Source of the DNA: Corallococcus silvisoli
GTDB taxonomy: Bacteria; Myxococcota; Myxococcia; Myxococcales; Myxococcaceae
Direction: 5' to 3'
DNA length: 64,000 nucleotides
Assembly (NCBI RefSeq): GCF_009909145.1
Contig: NZ_JAAAPJ010000003.1
Span: forward strand, 496,001 to 560,000
Part shown: in pieces, positions 17,042 to 25,329 of the stretch
Numbering within the stretch: the stretch's first letter is position 1
How the letters are laid out: each line of letters begins with the position of its first letter
Program-made: the position numbers and the translations under genes
Notes under the pieces: model-generated
What the model was told of the DNA's origin: nothing
What the model saw: only the letters and a program-made list of their open reading frames with translations
Databases searched by the model: none

Positions 17042-17686
17042 ATGCTCGGTCCCTCCATGCCGAAGCAACACATTGAATCGCACGGGTCCTCCGTCCGCCG
17101 GCCTGGGCAAGGCGCACGAGAGCGGCAGAACAGGCTCGTGAAGGCCGCGCCCATCAAGACGTTCTTCACGCGGCTCTTCGGGATGCACACCGAAGAGCGT
17201 GCTTGGGGGCGCGGCGCCGAAGGCGAGGAGCGCGTGGGTCAGCTGCTCGAACCCCTTCGGCCGCGGGGCTGGTTCATCCAGCACGACGTCAAGATTGGCC
17301 GGACCGGCGCGAACGTGGATCACCTCGTGGTGGGCCCGCCGGGCGTCTACGTCATCAACACCAAGTTCCTCAGCCAGAGGGTGTGGGTCGCCGGACACGT
17401 CATCCAGGTCGGCGGCGCCAACCGGAACTACGTGAGGAAGGGCGAAGCGGAGGCCAAGCGGATCCGTGAGGAGCTGAGCGCGGCAACGCGACGCCGTTCG
17501 CTCTGGGTCCAGAGCCTGCTGGTCTTCGTGGACGCGGAGCTCGTGGTGAAGGAGCAGCCGAGGAACGTCCCGGTCCTTGGGGCCCACGAACTGGTTCCAG
17601 CACTGCTCGCGCAGGAGGCGACGCTGGAACGCGAAGAGGTCGTGGCGCTCGCCAGGGCCGCCCACCGACTGGCGACCCGGGACTGA
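17042..17686 (+). CDS. NERD-domain protein
   Basis: 214 residues from ATG 17042, or 209 from ATG 17057. From about residue 58 it has the nuclease-related (NERD) pattern: GAEGEERVGQLLEPLRPRGW, then VKIGRTGANVDHLVVGPPGV and YVINTKFLSQRVWV, with the conserved E, D-H, and the K of NTK in the positions used by PD-(D/E)xK-like folds. The remaining C-terminal part is helical (EAEAKRIREELSAATRRRSL). NERD proteins are linked to DNA or RNA processing and sometimes to kinase or helicase domains; here the domain is alone. It has no signal peptide. It converges with the kinase gene downstream. Confidence 0.82.
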   Translation: MLGPSMPKQHIESHGSSVRRPGQGARERQNRLVKAAPIKTFFTRLFGMHTEERAWGRGAEGEERVGQLLEPLRPRGWFIQHDVKIGRTGANVDHLVVGPPGVYVINTKFLSQRVWVAGHVIQVGGANRNYVRKGEAEAKRIREELSAATRRRSLWVQSLLVFVDAELVVKEQPRNVPVLGAHELVPALLAQEATLEREEVVALARAAHRLATRD

Positions 17687-17712
17687 GCGTCCCGCGGTGA
17701 CACGTGGGACGC
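17687..17712 (+). terminator. Possible hairpin between convergent genes
   Basis: A 7-bp stem GCGTCCC / GGGACGC with a 12-base loop starts at the base after the NERD stop codon, in the 86-bp gap before the convergent kinase gene ends. It has no T-run, so it is a weak terminator candidate. Confidence 0.3.
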
Positions 17713-17772
17713 CGCGGGCCTCGCATCAGCGGTTGCTCGTGGCCTTCACCCGGTCATGGGAGCCGGCTCCGC

Positions 17773-19641
17773 TCAAAGCGGGAACCGTCCCTTCAACCGC
17801 TCCTGCCATGCATCCAGCGCCTGATGAACGTCCATGCGCTCGGTGGCGGTCTGGGCCTTCGCGGCCTCGGTGTAGAGGTCCACCAGCTGCTTGGTGAGCT
17901 CCGGCGCGACGTCCTGGTTCTGCGTGCGCTTGCGGAGCTCCGCCACCAGCTTGTCCATGCGCTGGGCCAGCCGCTGCTCGGAGGCATTGCTTTGGGGCAG
18001 GAGGGGGAGTTTGGGAATCACGAGGGCCGGGACCCGGGGCGGCGGCGCCGGGGTAACAACGGCGGCGACGCCGACGGGAGCCGGGGGCGCGTCCTGCAGC
18101 GCGATGCGCTGGGTCAGCTCCTTCTCGATGTCATCCAGCGCGACGTGGATGCGCGCACGCTCGGAATCCATCGTCGCTTCAGCGGCGGCCCGGTATTGCT
18201 GGATCAGCCTGCCGCGCAGCGCTCTGTCCGCATCCACGTCCGTTGCCCGCGCCAGCAGTTGTTTGAACAGGCCTGCCAGCCGCTGCTCCATCTTCTTCTC
18301 GGACTCGGTCCCGGCTGGCAACGGTGGTAGCCCCGTGACCTTCGCCACGGTCGCGGGCTCGCTCTTCGCCCCCTCCTGCGCAGGGTCCTCGGAGGGCTCC
18401 TCGGGCGGCGCCTCGACAGGAGCCTGCGCCGAGGTGGCCGACGGCGGAGTCACCGGCGGCGCTGGCGGCGCCTCCGCCACCACCGGCTCGGAAGGGCTCG
18501 GCGGCGCGAACGCCTGCGTCCGCTGCGCCTTCCCCGCCTGTGCGCCCCACCCATAACCCACTCCGAGCAGCGCCAGCCCGGCGAGCGCCGCCACCACGAA
18601 GGACGTCGCCTTCCGGCGCTCCGTCCCCGCCACCCTGGGCCCTGGCGTCACCTGGGCCGTGGGCTCCTCCCTCCGTGCCAGCGTCGGGACGTCCTGCGTC
18701 TCCACGACCGCCGGGGTCTCCGCCTCCGGGTCCACGGAGGGCACCGGCGGTCGCGCCAATCCGCGGAGCTTCAGCCGGACGGCCGCCGCGGACGCAGGCC
18801 GCTGGGTGGGCTCCTTGTGCATCAGCTGGAGCACCAGGTCGTCGAACTCCGGCGGAATCCCCTCCACCCGCGAGGACACCCGAGGCGGGACCTGCTCCAC
18901 GTGCGCGAACATCAGCTGCACGTTGTCGCCCTGGAACGGCCGGGTGCCCGTGAGCATCTGGAACGCCATCACCCCCAGCGCGTACAGGTCCGCGGCCGGG
19001 CCCACCTCGCCGCCGCGGATCTGCTCCGGGGCCATGAAGTCCGGCGTCCCCAGCGTGGAGCCATCCTGCGCGTCGTGCGCCTGCATCAACTTGGCGATGC
19101 CGAAATCCACCAGCTTGATCAGCGGCGCCGCGTCCTGCTGTTCCATCAGGAACACGTTCGCGGGCTTCAGGTCTCGGTGCACCACTCCCGCCCGGTGCGC
19201 GGCGCCCAGCGCGGCCAGGACCTGCTCCAACACCCAGGCCGTGGTCCCCACGTCCAGCCGCTCCCGCACGCGCAGCAAGTCCGAGAGCAACTGGCCCTGG
19301 AGCAGCTCCATCACCACGTACGGCCGGCCGTCTGGCAGCGTCCCGAAATTGAAGATGTCCAGCACGCCCGGATGCCGGATGGCGTTCACCGCCCGAGCCT
19401 CCACCCGCAGCCGCTGCTCCTGCTCCGGGGACACCAGCTCCGCGCGCATCACCTTGATGGCCGCGTGCTTGCCGATCAGCGGATGCTCCGCCCGGTAGAC
19501 GACCCCCATCCCGCCCGCGCCCACGCGCTCCCGGATGACGAACTCGCCAATCTTCGACCCCACCAGCGGATCCACCGACGGCGCGGTCGCCGCCGGTGCC
19601 TCCTTGAGCTCCTCGTCCGTCACCACCTCGTGCGTCTCCAC
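17773..19641 (-). CDS. Membrane Ser/Thr protein kinase with duplicated C-terminal module
   Basis: 622 residues from the GTG at 19641; no in-frame ATG lies nearby, so the start is uncertain. The kinase domain (about residues 30-300) is complete: glycine loop VGAGGMGVVYRAEH, catalytic Lys in AAIKVMRAEL, HRDLKPANV near residue 152, DFGIAKL, and TPDFMAPEQIRGG. A Pro/Ala/Thr-rich linker precedes one membrane segment at about 340-365 (SFVVAALAGLALLGVGYGWG), and the rest should lie outside the cytoplasm. That region contains two related ~70-residue helical units, one around 448-517 (MEQRLAGLFKQLLARA, RARIHVALDDIEKELTQRIA) and one at the end (LAQRMDKLVAELRKRT, RMDVHQALDAWQERLKGRF). These may sense an envelope signal; function unknown. 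Typical myxobacterial Pkn-type kinase. Confidence 0.9.
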   Translation of the reverse strand: METHEVVTDEELKEAPAATAPSVDPLVGSKIGEFVIRERVGAGGMGVVYRAEHPLIGKHAAIKVMRAELVSPEQEQRLRVEARAVNAIRHPGVLDIFNFGTLPDGRPYVVMELLQGQLLSDLLRVRERLDVGTTAWVLEQVLAALGAAHRAGVVHRDLKPANVFLMEQQDAAPLIKLVDFGIAKLMQAHDAQDGSTLGTPDFMAPEQIRGGEVGPAADLYALGVMAFQMLTGTRPFQGDNVQLMFAHVEQVPPRVSSRVEGIPPEFDDLVLQLMHKEPTQRPASAAAVRLKLRGLARPPVPSVDPEAETPAVVETQDVPTLARREEPTAQVTPGPRVAGTERRKATSFVVAALAGLALLGVGYGWGAQAGKAQRTQAFAPPSPSEPVVAEAPPAPPVTPPSATSAQAPVEAPPEEPSEDPAQEGAKSEPATVAKVTGLPPLPAGTESEKKMEQRLAGLFKQLLARATDVDADRALRGRLIQQYRAAAEATMDSERARIHVALDDIEKELTQRIALQDAPPAPVGVAAVVTPAPPPRVPALVIPKLPLLPQSNASEQRLAQRMDKLVAELRKRTQNQDVAPELTKQLVDLYTEAAKAQTATERMDVHQALDAWQERLKGRFPL

Positions 19642-20051
19642 CTCTGGCGATCGTCCGTGTTCATCGGAACAAATCGATTCGTCCCGATGGTACCGGGCCA
19701 AGGCGATGACGTCGCGCCTCCAAGTGCGCCTTCTGCTTGCTCCCCCGCCGATGTATCCACGCCGCTCAGAGAATCCTGTTTTACGGGAGCGAAAAACGTG
19801 ACCCACGGGGGCGTTCCGGCCCCAGGGACACGAGAGTTCGCCCCCAAGAGGACCGTTGGGTGCGCACGTTCGAAACCGTGGAGGAACCCCGGCTGGCCCT
19901 ACTGGAACAGGCCCACAGGCCAAGGGGCATTGGCCGTTGGAGCGGCACGACCGCCTCGCGCCGAGTCAGCCCCGGCGCGAGGCGATGCAAAGGCAGACGG
20001 GTCGAATGCAGACAACCGGGTGTCTCATCCATCCGGTGCGATACAGGAGGG
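19642..20051. other. 410-bp intergenic/leader region upstream of the kinase
   Basis: This gap lies between the kinase start and the stop of the next minus-strand lipoprotein gene. The kinase frame stays open upstream to 19923 but without family similarity, so it is treated as leader. No convincing promoter, RNA gene or repeat was seen. Confidence 0.5.
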
Positions 20052-21002
20052 CTAGGGACTCCCGCACAGGCCGTAGCTGCAATTCCACCTGAACGCGATC
20101 GCAGCGTGATAGTTGTCTCCGACCGCGTCCGTGATGTCCCACCGATGATTACGAATGTAGTACTCGAAAGTGCCGCACGCGGAGAGAGGCGGGCAGGTCT
20201 TGTAGCTGCCGCTATATGCATAGAACGACCGCATTTCTCCAGGGGCAACGCCCCACGTGCCTGACACTGAAAGCTCATACGAGAACCACACCCCCACGAT
20301 ACCGCCGCTGTAGGGCGCGACCTTGATGAACGACGACTTCGAATTCGCGGACGCCCATCCATTGCCGGTGACGGTCGGCCAGCACTGAACGAAGTCTCCG
20401 CCCTTGTAACAGGCAGTATCCCTCCAGAGTTGGCCGTCCGCCCCAGTCCATGACTGAGTGACAGATGAGCGGACGTCGCCTTGTTGCCCACCACGAGCCG
20501 GGGCCAGTCCTTCGACAGCCCCCAGACTGGCAACAGCTTCATCGCGCGCGGGTCCGTCACGGTGCGACTCAGCCCTGACCAGGGCCTCTGGCGGCGTGGA
20601 ACCTCCCGTAAGCCGACGATAGAGCTCGACGGCCGAGTCGTCGGCGAAGTCGCTGTCACGCAAGATACGCCCGCCTTCCACCGGCCCGCTCTCCGCGACG
20701 AGGATGCCGTCCGGCCGCAGTTCGTAAAACTCCACGGAGTGCTCCGGCGCGACCTCGACCCGCACAATCAAGCGATTGAGCACATCGAGTCTCGGACGCA
20801 GTTTCTGTCGGGCGTCCAACGCGGCGGCCGGATTGGATTCGTAGAGTTGGCGGATGCGCTCGAGCGACAGGCGCGCCTCGGCATGGGACGAAGGATTGAG
20901 TTCAATCGACGCTTGCTCTTCACCAGGGGAATCGCCGCACCCTGTCGCCCCAAGAGCAGTCACCAACAGCAAGCCCATTCGAAACAAGAACCTGTTCGAC
21001 AT
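20052..21002 (-). CDS. Orphan lipoprotein
   Basis: 316 residues from ATG 21002, preceded at a good distance by GGAGG. The N-terminus is a lipoprotein signal (NRFLFRMGLLLVTALGATGC, then GDSP), so the mature protein is probably anchored to a membrane. Residues 22-190 are mostly polar, with a helix (EARLSLERIRQLYESNPAAA) and a strand block LNRLIVRVEVAPEHSVEFYE. The last ~130 residues are rich in Trp, Tyr and Cys (GADGQLWRDTACYKGGDF, YSGSYKTCPPLSACG, AIAFRWNCSYGLCGSP), which suggests a disulfide-bonded beta-sandwich. I recognise no family. Codon usage is less GC-biased than in the core genes, and it pairs with another orphan lipoprotein across a 587-bp divergent gap. Confidence 0.82.
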   Translation of the reverse strand: MSNRFLFRMGLLLVTALGATGCGDSPGEEQASIELNPSSHAEARLSLERIRQLYESNPAAALDARQKLRPRLDVLNRLIVRVEVAPEHSVEFYELRPDGILVAESGPVEGGRILRDSDFADDSAVELYRRLTGGSTPPEALVRAESHRDGPARDEAVASLGAVEGLAPARGGQQGDVRSSVTQSWTGADGQLWRDTACYKGGDFVQCWPTVTGNGWASANSKSSFIKVAPYSGGIVGVWFSYELSVSGTWGVAPGEMRSFYAYSGSYKTCPPLSACGTFEYYIRNHRWDITDAVGDNYHAAIAFRWNCSYGLCGSP

Positions 21003-21589
21003 CGCGCAACCTCCAGTCCACAGACAACACACCGCCATCTGACTTGAGACCTCAGCGCGGCGTGCTCTTCCGCGGCGCCAATCGCCGCATGGCCATACAC
21101 GTCGTTCGAACAGGCAATTCCAGTCAACCGAGACTGCCCACGAAGACTGACCGGCTCAAGGGAAGCGTCCACCACTCAACACTTCACCAGGCACGACTGG
21201 CAGCTACCACCGTGGCGTTCAGTTGAGCCATCCCCTGCGTCACCTCACAACCCAGAGGCCTCCAATTACGAGGCGTTGTGTCCATATGTGCCCTCCGGAC
21301 ACAACCGACTGGCGTGATGGACATGGCATCCCCAGGGATGGCGAGGTTTCCCTGGGAAAGTGAGCGCCTATTGCCCCCAATGGCAACGCCGTTCCTGCAA
21401 CGCAACGCCAACCATCATGAAGGCGCAGCAAGCGCAAGGAGCAACCCATCAATGCGCAGCACCTCACGAGAGGGTCGCCCAAGGCATCTGAACACTTCAG
21501 AACATCCACCGCCCAAAGCAAACGAGGATGCCACGCAAATCCATTAAATTCGGAATGCCACCACTTCGGCCGTATGCACAGGAGAGCCC
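21003..21589. other. 587-bp divergent intergenic region, lower GC
   Basis: It separates two divergent lipoprotein genes. Base composition is visibly lower in G+C than the flanking core genes. Only short open frames with no family similarity occur. It must hold both promoters, but no clear -35/-10 pair or repeat was found. Confidence 0.5.
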
Positions 21590-22039
21590 ATGGCAATTCC
21601 GACCAACGTGAAGCACTTTCTAAATGGCGCAGTGCTTATTTCGGCAGTGACCTTGCTTGGAGCCTGCGGCGAGCCCCTTGCCAGCGAGCCAGAGAATATC
21701 GATATACAGAGCACCGTTACCGCCTTCGACATCCCACCTCCAACGGCAACCATGGGCTGCGGAAGAAACCCCCAGACCAATGCAGTCACCTGCACCGGCG
21801 GCGCCAACAACGGCGTACCGCCGTACACCTACCAGTGGTCGATCATCGATGACTTCGGAGGTGGACCGTATGGCGATTACTGGTGGAACAACTCAACCAG
21901 CTACAACGACTACTGCCAGATGGGCTTCCACACATACGGAACCTACTACGACAAGTACATCCGGTTCCGTGTCCTCGACGCCAACACCTATGTCTCGAAT
22001 GTGGTCGAGGTCCATTACCTCTGCTGGAGTCCAAACTAG
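21590..22039 (+). CDS. Small secreted lipoprotein, unknown
   Basis: 149 residues with ATG start and an AGGAG site nearby. The N-terminal segment (LNGAVLISAVTLLGACGEPL) is a lipoprotein signal with Cys near residue 26. The mature part (about 120 residues) opens with a low-complexity stretch and then has paired cysteines (MGCGRNPQTNAVTCTGG), an aromatic-rich block (YQWSIIDDFGGGPYGDYWW) and a final VVEVHYLCW. The short domain with a PYTYQW motif resembles one Ig/PKD-type sandwich, but I do not claim the family. It stands alone, followed by about 200 bp without a gene before the ssrA terminator. Confidence 0.75.
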   Translation: MAIPTNVKHFLNGAVLISAVTLLGACGEPLASEPENIDIQSTVTAFDIPPPTATMGCGRNPQTNAVTCTGGANNGVPPYTYQWSIIDDFGGGPYGDYWWNNSTSYNDYCQMGFHTYGTYYDKYIRFRVLDANTYVSNVVEVHYLCWSPN

Positions 22040-22245
22040 CAACAGGCCTCGTCAGCGAGACAAGCAGTGCCCACGCGCATGGTCCTTCGCCAAGGCCCCG
22101 CACGGCTCGAGCGCTGCCTGTCCACAGGCGAATACGTGCTTGGCGGCTTCGAGAAAGCAGGGGGCACACCTCCTCTTCTCCCGAAGCCCCGACCTGCTCG
22201 TCGGGCGGTTTCTGGCTCGCCCTTGCTGACATGGGGTGGAAAATG

Positions 22246-22281
22246 AAAGGGCCCGTAATCCCTGAGGATTACGGGCCCTTT
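22246..22281 (-). terminator. Intrinsic terminator of ssrA
   Basis: A perfect 16-bp stem (AAAGGGCCCGTAATCC / its complement) with a CTGA-type 4-base loop begins 5 bp after the 3' end of the tmRNA gene. In the minus direction the stem ends in CCCTTT and is followed by CATTTTCC, a fair U-tract. The A-rich side on the plus strand also allows it to work in the other direction. Confidence 0.88.
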
Positions 22282-22285
22282 CAAG

Positions 22286-22646
22286 TGGAGGCGGAGGGAA
22301 TCGAACCCTCGTCCGAAAGCCGTCGGCTCTTTGACCCTACGTGCGTAGTCCGCGATTTGCTACGTCACCTGGACTCCCACGGACGGGATTCCCGATGCCG
22401 GTCCTGGAAAGATCTCGCCGCCTCAGGCCCAGGCACCCTCGGCAGCCAGTCCGCATTATGACGGCCCATCCCTACCCCACGGACCGAGAGCAGGGGGACC
22501 GCGCACTAGAGACTGCTAGTTAGGCAGCCAGCGCGAGCTCAACGTTGTCGTTGGCTTTTGTGTTGTTGTCGGCGGTTTTACGAGCACCCAACAAGCTCGG
22601 CACGCGTCTCGAACGTCATTGCCCCCGTCGAAGCCAGGTCGCCCCC
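22286..22646 (-). ncRNA. ssrA: Transfer-messenger RNA (tmRNA)
   Basis: The 5' end GGGGGCGACCTGGCTTCGAC and the 3' T-arm (GAGGG-TTCGATT-CCCTC) followed by CGCCTCC and a discriminator A give a 7-bp acceptor stem with one G-U pair. The internal coding part reads ANDNVELALAA then TAA (22520-22555), the C-terminal ALAA being the ClpXP/ClpAP degradation signal. tmRNA rescues stalled ribosomes together with SmpB, whose gene is at 62746-63231. The bases after the discriminator are CTT, so the CCA end is not encoded and must be added. Length is about 361 nt. A strong terminator follows. Confidence 0.96.
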
Positions 22647-22817
22647 GGTTCGATGTACGTCGTGCGGCCACTCACGCTCCGCACTCGACCTACATTAACC
22701 GCTGAACGCCTCCCGTCAATCCTCATGCACGCCGGGATGGCGCTCCAGCAACATCCCGCCCTGGCAACCCGGGCAGTCCGCCAGGCCCTCGTTCCCTCCC
22801 ATCCCGGAGTCACTCCC

Positions 22818-23825
22818 ATGCAGGCGTACGAGCTCCAGCACACCACCGGCAGCGACGGCTGGGTCGCCGTCGAGAAACCCGAGCCCCGGCCCGCCCTGGG
22901 CCAGGCGCTCGTCCGCATCCACGCCGTCTCCCTCAACTACCGCGACCTCATCATCGCCCGAGGCACCTACCCGGGCCTCCACGTCCCCGTCATCCCCTGC
23001 TCCGATGGCGCGGGCGAGGTCGTCGCCGTGGGCCCAGGCGTCACCCGCGTCAAACCCGGGGACCGCGTCGCCCCCACCTTCTTCCAGACCTGGACCGACG
23101 GCGAGCGCACCCCGGAAAAAGTGGCCCGCGCGCTCGGCGGCGCCATCCCCGGCGTCCTCGCCCAGTACGTCTGCGTGGACGCCGAAGGGCTCGCCCTCCT
23201 CCCCGACTGGCTCACCTACGAAGAAGGGGCCACCCTCCCCTGCGCCGCCGTCACCGCCTGGAACGCGCTCGTCCCCCAGGGCGGCCTCCAGCCCGGACAG
23301 ACGGTGCTCGCGCAAGGCACCGGCGGCGTCTCCATCTTCGCCCTCCAGTTCGCCCGCATCCTCGGCGCCCGCGTCATCATCACCTCCAGCCACGACGACA
23401 AGCTCCAGCGCGCGAAGCAGCTGGGCGCGGAGGGTCTCGTGAACTACCGGCGGTCTCCGGACTGGGAGCAGCAGGTCCTGTCCCTGACCGGCGGCCAGGG
23501 CGTGGACCACGTGCTGGAGGTCGGCGGCGCGGGCACCCTGCCCCACTCCGTGGCGGCCACGAAGGAGGGCGGCCACATCGCGCTCATCGGCCTGCTCACC
23601 GGCGCCCCGGGCAAGCCCGACAACACCGCCACCGGCAACAAGCAGCTGCGCGTCGTGAGCACCTACGTGGGCAGCCGCGAGATGTTCGAGGACATGCTCC
23701 AGGCCATGACGCGCCAGCAGACGCGGCCCGTCATCGACCGCGTCTTCCCCTTCGCCCAGGCGCGCGAGGCCCTGCGCTACATGGAGTCCGGCGGCCACTT
23801 CGGGAAGATCGTCGTCGCCGTGTGA
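22818..23825 (+). CDS. Zinc-type alcohol dehydrogenase/quinone oxidoreductase family protein
   Basis: 335 residues; ATG 22818 with GGAG upstream. The frame extends upstream through ssrA, but that part is not coding. The order is that of the medium-chain dehydrogenase family: N-terminal GroES-like domain (AVSLNYRDLIIARGTYPG, VIPCSDGAGEVVAVGPGVT), then the Rossmann fold with GQTVLAQGTGGVSIFALQFA and IITSSHDDKLQRAKQLGAE, and VDHVLEVGGAGTLPHSVAAT near residue 230. It lacks the Cys cluster of the structural zinc, as in quinone oxidoreductase-like members, so a zinc-free reductase is more likely. NAD(P)H is the expected cofactor; the substrate is unknown. It is divergent from ssrA. Confidence 0.88.
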   Translation: MQAYELQHTTGSDGWVAVEKPEPRPALGQALVRIHAVSLNYRDLIIARGTYPGLHVPVIPCSDGAGEVVAVGPGVTRVKPGDRVAPTFFQTWTDGERTPEKVARALGGAIPGVLAQYVCVDAEGLALLPDWLTYEEGATLPCAAVTAWNALVPQGGLQPGQTVLAQGTGGVSIFALQFARILGARVIITSSHDDKLQRAKQLGAEGLVNYRRSPDWEQQVLSLTGGQGVDHVLEVGGAGTLPHSVAATKEGGHIALIGLLTGAPGKPDNTATGNKQLRVVSTYVGSREMFEDMLQAMTRQQTRPVIDRVFPFAQAREALRYMESGGHFGKIVVAV

Positions 23826-23913
23826 CGCCGGGCGTCTGGCGCCAAGACGACACGCGCCCCAAGAAACCCTCGCCCTGGAGCACAACCTCCAGCGTAACGT
23901 CCGCCGCGAGCTT

Positions 23914-23949
23914 CCGGGACGCGCCCCCCTTGCGAGGGGCGCGTCCCGG
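23914..23949 (+). terminator. Strong GC hairpin between oxidoreductase and M16 gene
   Basis: A perfect 14-bp stem CCGGGACGCGCCCC with an 8-base loop. It lies 88 bp after the oxidoreductase stop and ends 18 bp before the M16 start. No T-run follows, so it could be a Rho-type or processing structure, or influence translation of the peptidase gene. Confidence 0.5.
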
Positions 23950-23967
23950 CACCGAAAGGGTTCGCGC

Positions 23968-25329
23968 ATGCGCCGCCTGTTGCCACTCCTGCTGCTGCTC
24001 CTGACGCCGGTGCTCCCGGCGTCCGCCGAGCCGCCTCCAGAAGCCTCCCGCTTCTTCCCCTACGCGCTGAAGACGACGCGCCTGCCCAACGGCCTTACCG
24101 TCGTCCGCGTGCCGTTCAACTCGCCCGGCATCATCGCCTACGTCACCGCCGTGCGCGTGGGCTCGCGCAACGAGGTGGAGCCAGGCCGCACCGGCTTCGC
24201 CCACTTCTTCGAGCACATGATGTTCAAGGGGACGAAGTCCAACCCCGAGGGCCAGCGCGAGCGCATCCTCGGAGGCTACGGCTTCGACGACAACGCCTTC
24301 ACCACCGACGACATCACCGTCTACCAGGTGTACGGCCCCACCGCCGGCCTGCCCCAGCTCATCGCGCTGGAGGCGGACCGCTTCCAGAACCTGGAGTACT
24401 CGGAGCCGTCCTTCCAGACCGAGGCGCTCGCCGTCCTGGGCGAGTACCACAAGAACGCCGCCGGCCCCGACCTGAAGCTGGAGGAGGCCCTGGCGAAGAC
24501 CGCCTTCACCCACCACACCTACCAGCACACCACGCTCGGCTTCTACGAGGACGTCCAGGCCATGCCCAAGGCGTACGCGTACAGCCGCGCCTTCTTCGAG
24601 CGCTGGTACACGCCCGCCAACACCACCCTCTTCATCGTCGGGGACTTCGACGACGCCCAGGTCCTGGCCCAGGTGACGCAGGCCTACGGCGCCTGGAACC
24701 GCAAGCCCGCCTCCGTCACCATCCCCACCGAGCCCGCGCAAACGAAGGCCCGCGCCGTCCACGTGGACTGGCCCCAGCCCACGCAGCCCCGCCACGTGCT
24801 CGCGTGGCACACGCCCGCCGCCCGCGCCGACACGCCGGACGCCGCCATCCAGTCCCTCCTCGCCGAGTACCTCGTGGGCGACACCAGCCCCGCCTACAAG
24901 GAGCTGGTGCTGGAGAAGCAGTTCGTCGAGTCCCTGGACGTCGCCAACACGCCCCACCGCGACCCCTACCTCTTCACCATCGACGCCACGCTCCAGGATG
25001 AGAAGCACCGCGCCGACGTGGAGACCACCCTGCGCCGTGAAGCGAAGGCCCTGGCCAGCGGCAAGGTGGACGCGGCCCGCGTGAAGGCCATCCAGGACCA
25101 CCTGCGCTACGGCATGCTGATGGACCTGGAGACGCCGCGCGACGTGGCCATCGACCTGGCCGTCTACGCGGGCGTCATGGGCCCGCCGGACTCCCTGGGC
25201 AGCTACCTGAAGCAGTTGGGCGGCGTCACGCCCCAGCAGCTCACCGCGTTCGCGAAGAAGTACCTCGTGGACACCAACCTCACCGTCCTCACCCTCACCC
25301 CCAAGGCCACCGCCGGAGGGACGCCGTGA
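23968..25329 (+). CDS. M16 family zinc metallopeptidase, catalytically complete
   Basis: 453 residues. The N-terminus has a signal peptide (LLPLLLLLLTPVLPASAEPP). The inverted zinc motif HxxEH is intact as HFFEH near residue 80 (TGFAHFFEHMMFKGTKSNPE), and the third ligand Glu is in ALAVLGEYHKNAA about 75 residues later. The second half is a typical non-catalytic M16 domain. These peptidases cut small peptides or process exported proteins in the periplasm. The following gene encodes an M16 protein without the motif and overlaps this stop by one base (TGATG), a layout common for heterodimeric M16 enzymes with one active and one substrate-binding subunit. Confidence 0.93.
   Translation: MRRLLPLLLLLLTPVLPASAEPPPEASRFFPYALKTTRLPNGLTVVRVPFNSPGIIAYVTAVRVGSRNEVEPGRTGFAHFFEHMMFKGTKSNPEGQRERILGGYGFDDNAFTTDDITVYQVYGPTAGLPQLIALEADRFQNLEYSEPSFQTEALAVLGEYHKNAAGPDLKLEEALAKTAFTHHTYQHTTLGFYEDVQAMPKAYAYSRAFFERWYTPANTTLFIVGDFDDAQVLAQVTQAYGAWNRKPASVTIPTEPAQTKARAVHVDWPQPTQPRHVLAWHTPAARADTPDAAIQSLLAEYLVGDTSPAYKELVLEKQFVESLDVANTPHRDPYLFTIDATLQDEKHRADVETTLRREAKALASGKVDAARVKAIQDHLRYGMLMDLETPRDVAIDLAVYAGVMGPPDSLGSYLKQLGGVTPQQLTAFAKKYLVDTNLTVLTLTPKATAGGTP

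Noticed and set aside
22036..22284. 82-codon minus frame after ssrA
   Set aside because: It starts inside the terminator and has only basic, low-complexity residues.
22545..22817. N-terminal extension of the oxidoreductase through ssrA
   Set aside because: The frame is open only because of tmRNA sequence; the ATG at 22818 has a ribosome site and the family starts there.
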